From Mageeibacillus sp. UBA4314 (lineage in GTDB: Bacteria; Bacillota; Clostridia; Saccharofermentanales; Saccharofermentanaceae): a DNA stretch of 64,000 nucleotides. The first letter of the stretch is position 1. Every line of letters starts with the position of its first letter. Where the stretch lies: positions 3,817 through 67,816 of the forward strand of contig DGUI01000048.1 of the NCBI GenBank assembly GCA_002394605.1, in the 5' to 3' direction. Made by a program: the position numbers and the translations under genes. The notes beneath the pieces were generated by a model, which did not search any database, was not told the origin of the DNA, and saw only the letters and a list, made by a program, of their open reading frames with translations. This document shows, piece after piece, positions 60,787 through 64,000 of this stretch.

Positions 60787-60842
60787 ATGCAGTGGTATTC
60801 CCGGTCATGCGGGCGCTCCGGAAGTGTCAAATAAAATTAATA

Positions 60843-60871
60843 TTGACAAAAGTTGATTAGATGCCTATAAT
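60843..60871 (+). promoter_or_regulatory. rpoB: Consensus promoter of rpoB
   Basis: TTGACA (60843-60848), 17 bases, TATAAT (60866-60871), perfect in both boxes. The start is expected near 60878, giving an untranslated leader of about 139 bases with two hairpins (GGCTTT...AAAGCC, about 60930-60956, and GAGAC...GTCTC, 60976-60990). Confidence 0.85.
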
Positions 60872-61016
60872 TTTTTATTGCGTCGTATTGTGTGTAGGGG
60901 TACTATGCCCATCGCACTTGACGATGCTGGCTTTTTGTGGTATGTCATAAAGCCATTTTGAGAATTAAGCCGCAAGAGACTTATGGTCTCGAAGCATCAT
61001 GAGAGGTGATTTGATA

Positions 61017-64000
61017 ATGGTTCATCCCATCAAACAGGGCAAGACTGAGAGACAGTCTTATTCTCGTATCAACGAGGTAATCGAGGTACCCAATCTCATT
61101 GACATCCAGAGGAATTCATACGAATGGTTCATCAATGAGGGCATGCAGCAGATTCTTGACGAGATATCTCCCGTAACCGATTCACAAGGTATTTATGAGA
61201 TTTATTTCCTTGGCAAGAAATTTGATCCGGCTCAGGCAACAGACCCGGAGAAGCCTGCAACAGACAAGAAGGCAGGTGAGATCTCTGATCTGTCACCGGA
61301 GGACATCATTGACAAGTGCAAGAAGAATGACAGCAACTATGCTGCTCCTTTGTACTTCACACTTCGTTTCCGCAACAAAGAGAAAGGTACGATCCAGGAT
61401 CAGGATGCTTATGCCGGCGATTTCCCGATCATGACCGAGCACGGCACGTTCATCATCAACGGTGCCGAGAGAGTCGTTATCAGCCAGATCGTCAGATCTC
61501 CCGGAGCTTATTTCAGCCAGACAAAGGGTAAGCTCGGCGAGAGGCTTTTCACATCACAGATCATCCCTAACAGAGGTGCATGGTTCGAACTCGAGGAAGA
61601 TGAGCAGGGCGTTGTCTATGTTAAGGTAGACCGTTCACGTAAGTTCCCTCTTACAGTCATCCTCAGAGCTTTGGGCCTTGAGACCAATGAAGATATCGTT
61701 GCCACATTCGGTAATGAGGAGCCCCTCGAAAGGACTTTCGAGAAGGACGACATCTCCACAAAGAATGCGGCTCTTGAAGAATTCTACCGTAAGGTACGTC
61801 CGGGTGAGCCTGTCAGCAGCGAGGCCGCTACAACGCACCTGAACAACCTTTTCTTCGATCCCAGGAGATATGACCTCGCTAAGGTCGGTATCTACAAGAT
61901 CAATAAGAAGCTTGCTCTGTCAGCAAGAGTTGTCGGCCACAAGGCTGCCGAGAACGTCGTAACACCCGACGGTGAGGTCATCATCGCTGAAGGTGAGATC
62001 ATCTCCTCTGAGAAGGCTGTTGAGATCGAGGAAGCAGGTATCACAAGCTGCCTCATCTATCCTATCAGCAAGGTCGGTGACACAGTCACGATCTCCGAGG
62101 TTCCCCACAAGGTAATCGGCAACGGACGTGTTGACTGTGACAAGTTTATCCGTGCAAGTTTTGCCGCTAAGGACCTTAAGGGATTTGACATTGCGAAGAC
62201 AACTATAAACGAGAGAGTAAGAGCTGATGTTCTCCGCGAGATCATCGAGGATATCAGAGCAAATCACAAGAAGTCCGAGTATGCAGAGGAACTTGTTTAT
62301 GCTCTCGAAGAGAAGAAGGGCGAACTCATGCCCAGACATCTCGTAGTTGATGATATCTATGCATTTATTTCCTACTACATCGGTTTAAGACATGGTGTAG
62401 GAAGCCTTGATAACATCGACCACCTTGGCAACAGACGTATCCGTTCCGTAGGCGAGCTCCTCCAGAACCAGATGCGTCAGGGTATGGCAAGAGTCGAGAA
62501 GAACATCCGTGAGAGGATCGGTGCTATCAACCCTAACGATGATGACAAGGTAACAGCGATCCAGCTCGTTAATACAAGACCTCTTACAGCTTCATTCCGT
62601 GAGTTCTTCGGTTCATCACAGCTGTCTGCTTTTGGTGACCAGCAGAACCCTCTGGCAGAGCTTACTCATAAGAGAAGACTGTCAGCTCTGGGTCCCGGCG
62701 GTATCTCCAGAGACAGAGCTTCATTCGAAGTCCGTGATATCAACCCTACACACTACGGAAGAATGTGTCCTATCGAGACACCGGAAGGTCAGAACATCGG
62801 TCTTATCACGTCTCTTGCAACATATGCACGTGTAAATGAGTATGGCTTTATCGAGACTCCTTACAGACGTTATGATAAGGAGAAGGGTATCGTTACAGAC
62901 GAAGTAAGATACATGACAGCCGATGAGGAAGATAATTACAATATCGCTCAGGCTAACGAGCCTCTTGATGACAACGGTCACTTCCAGAACTCCAGGATCG
63001 TGTGCCGTCATCTCGACCAGTTCCTCCAGCTCGAACACAAGGATGTCGACTACATGGACGTATCTCCTAAGCAGCTCGTATCCGTATCGACATCACTCAT
63101 CCCGTTCCTCGGCAACGACGATGCTAACCGTGCCCTCATGGGCTCCAACATGCAGCGTCAGGCTGTACCTCTTATCAAGCCTGAAGCACCTATCATCGGT
63201 ACAGGTATGGAGTACCGTGCAGCCAAGGACTCAGGCGTATGTGCTGTTGCAAGGAAGGACGGTGTAGTATCATTCGTATCTTCCAATAAGATCGAGATCA
63301 CATCCAAGGACGGATCAGTCGAGACATATACGCTCTCAAAGTACAAGAGATCCAACCAGAGCACATGTATCAACCAGAGACCTATCGTAGAGCTCGGTGA
63401 GAAGGTCAAGGCCGGCGACGTTATCGCTGACGGTCCTTCGACCGATAAGGGTGAGCTCGCGTTAGGACGCAACGTTCTCATCGGATTCACGACATGGGAA
63501 GGTTATAACTACGAGGACGCCGTTCTCGTAAACGAGAGGATCGTAAGAGACGATGTCTACACATCGATCCATATCGAAGAGCATGAGTGTGAAGCAAGAG
63601 AGACAGCAAAGCTCGGTTCAGAGCAGATCACAAGAGAAGTTCCTAACGTTGGTGACGATGCACTTTCCAAGCTCGATGAGCGCGGTATCATCATGGTCGG
63701 TGCCGAGGTTAAGGACGGCGACATCCTCGTCGGTAAGGTCTCCCCTAAGGGTGAGACGGACCAGACCGCAGAAGAGAGACTCTACAAGGCGATCTTCGGT
63801 GAGAAGGCAAGAGAAGTTAAGGATACTTCAAAGCGTGTTCCTCACGGTGGTTCAGGTGTCGTTGTTGACGTTGTCGTATCCACGAGAGAGACAAACAGGA
63901 ACCTTAAGAACGGCGTTAACATGAGAGTACGTGTTTACGTTGCACAGAAGAGGAAGCTGTCAGTCGGTGATAAGATGGCCGGCCGTCACGGCAACAAGGG
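61017..64000 (+). CDS. rpoB: RNA polymerase beta subunit, cut by right edge
   Basis: Starts MVHPIKQGKTERQSY and runs open to the end of the window, about 994 residues of an expected 1200 or so. GAGAGG, ten bases before the ATG, is the ribosome site. Conserved beta-subunit segments are all there (RSPGAYF, the fork region FFGSSQLS, THKRRLSALGPGG, PIETPEGQNIGL, GYNYEDA). The rifampicin pocket reads SSQLSAFGDQQNPLAELTHKRR, so the residue equivalent to E. coli Gln513 is Ala (residue 538) and Met515 is Gly. rplJ and rplL are not next to it, unlike the common arrangement. Confidence 0.97.
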   Translation, partial: MVHPIKQGKTERQSYSRINEVIEVPNLIDIQRNSYEWFINEGMQQILDEISPVTDSQGIYEIYFLGKKFDPAQATDPEKPATDKKAGEISDLSPEDIIDKCKKNDSNYAAPLYFTLRFRNKEKGTIQDQDAYAGDFPIMTEHGTFIINGAERVVISQIVRSPGAYFSQTKGKLGERLFTSQIIPNRGAWFELEEDEQGVVYVKVDRSRKFPLTVILRALGLETNEDIVATFGNEEPLERTFEKDDISTKNAALEEFYRKVRPGEPVSSEAATTHLNNLFFDPRRYDLAKVGIYKINKKLALSARVVGHKAAENVVTPDGEVIIAEGEIISSEKAVEIEEAGITSCLIYPISKVGDTVTISEVPHKVIGNGRVDCDKFIRASFAAKDLKGFDIAKTTINERVRADVLREIIEDIRANHKKSEYAEELVYALEEKKGELMPRHLVVDDIYAFISYYIGLRHGVGSLDNIDHLGNRRIRSVGELLQNQMRQGMARVEKNIRERIGAINPNDDDKVTAIQLVNTRPLTASFREFFGSSQLSAFGDQQNPLAELTHKRRLSALGPGGISRDRASFEVRDINPTHYGRMCPIETPEGQNIGLITSLATYARVNEYGFIETPYRRYDKEKGIVTDEVRYMTADEEDNYNIAQANEPLDDNGHFQNSRIVCRHLDQFLQLEHKDVDYMDVSPKQLVSVSTSLIPFLGNDDANRALMGSNMQRQAVPLIKPEAPIIGTGMEYRAAKDSGVCAVARKDGVVSFVSSNKIEITSKDGSVETYTLSKYKRSNQSTCINQRPIVELGEKVKAGDVIADGPSTDKGELALGRNVLIGFTTWEGYNYEDAVLVNERIVRDDVYTSIHIEEHECEARETAKLGSEQITREVPNVGDDALSKLDERGIIMVGAEVKDGDILVGKVSPKGETDQTAEERLYKAIFGEKAREVKDTSKRVPHGGSGVVVDVVVSTRETNRNLKNGVNMRVRVYVAQKRKLSVGDKMAGRHGNK

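Noticed and set aside
1..64000. tRNA and rRNA genes
   Set aside because: I looked for T-loop (GGTTCGA..CC) sequences with an acceptor stem; the few GGTTCGA matches fall inside coding genes such as rpoB and the XRE gene with no cloverleaf around them.

Overview
The window reads as bacterial chromosome from an anaerobic Firmicute of class Clostridia. The best markers are a complete SCIFF locus (49-residue six-cysteine peptide plus its radical SAM/SPASM maturase), LytTR/DUF3021 and CarD-type regulators, a GatCAB amidotransferase instead of a glutaminyl-tRNA synthetase clue, consensus TTGaca/TATAAT promoters and strong GGAGG ribosome sites. A lipoprotein GH9 cellulase with two CBM3 modules and a GH94 phosphorylase suggest a plant-polysaccharide habitat such as rumen, gut or digester; a Saccharofermentans-like relative is a guess, not a call. 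Genus cannot be fixed from the sequence alone.

Region 1 (1-7.6 kb) is visibly more AT-rich than the rest and looks like accessory surface-protein DNA: a partial CHAP-like/C-type-lectin/cell-wall-repeat protein cut by the left edge, an unknown membrane protein, a three-repeat secreted protein, and a 964-residue secreted protein ending in a CHAP peptidoglycan hydrolase domain. Region 2 (7.8-18.6 kb) holds envelope and sugar genes: class A penicillin-binding protein coupled to a polyprenyl-phosphate glycosyltransferase, a D-lyxose-isomerase-like cupin followed by a polytopic membrane protein, an anchored GH25 lysozyme, a DUF308 membrane protein and a GH94 phosphorylase. Region 3 (18.8-25.5 kb) is one tight operon: Mbeg1-like hydrolase, FIST-GGDEF protein and a heterodimeric ABC exporter with one degenerate ATP site.

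Region 4 (25.6-29.3 kb, minus strand) contains a 57-residue type IV pilin-like protein, a 340-bp array of GGGTTTAC palindromes, SCIFF maturase and SCIFF peptide, and an Orn/Lys/Arg-decarboxylase-like enzyme. Region 5 (29.4-35.2 kb) is a translationally coupled run: GNAT, GH9 cellulase lipoprotein, transglutaminase-like lipoprotein and two paralogous membrane proteins. Region 6 (35.1-40.0 kb, minus) is an oligopeptide-type ABC importer (binding protein, two permeases, fused double ATPase). Region 7 (40.2-50.9 kb) has a zinc-ribbon coiled-coil protein, a LytTR-DUF3021-CPBP operon, an SDR epimerase, Maf, a LarA-family racemase, a VTT/DedA-like membrane protein, a TetR-GNAT-NUDIX operon, an XRE regulator and a CarD-like regulator.

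Region 8 (51.2-61 kb) is UDP-galactopyranose mutase, a PrsA/SurA-like membrane protein, gatC-gatA-gatB, a CNNM/CorC transporter-like protein, a HAD phosphatase, a second PrsA/SurA-like protein, and then rpoB, which runs off the right edge. rpoB has its own consensus promoter, is not preceded by rplJ-rplL, and carries non-standard residues in the rifampicin pocket. Two copies of a roughly 90-bp palindromic intergenic element lie about 9 kb apart. I saw no rRNA, tRNA, CRISPR array, transposase or integrase.
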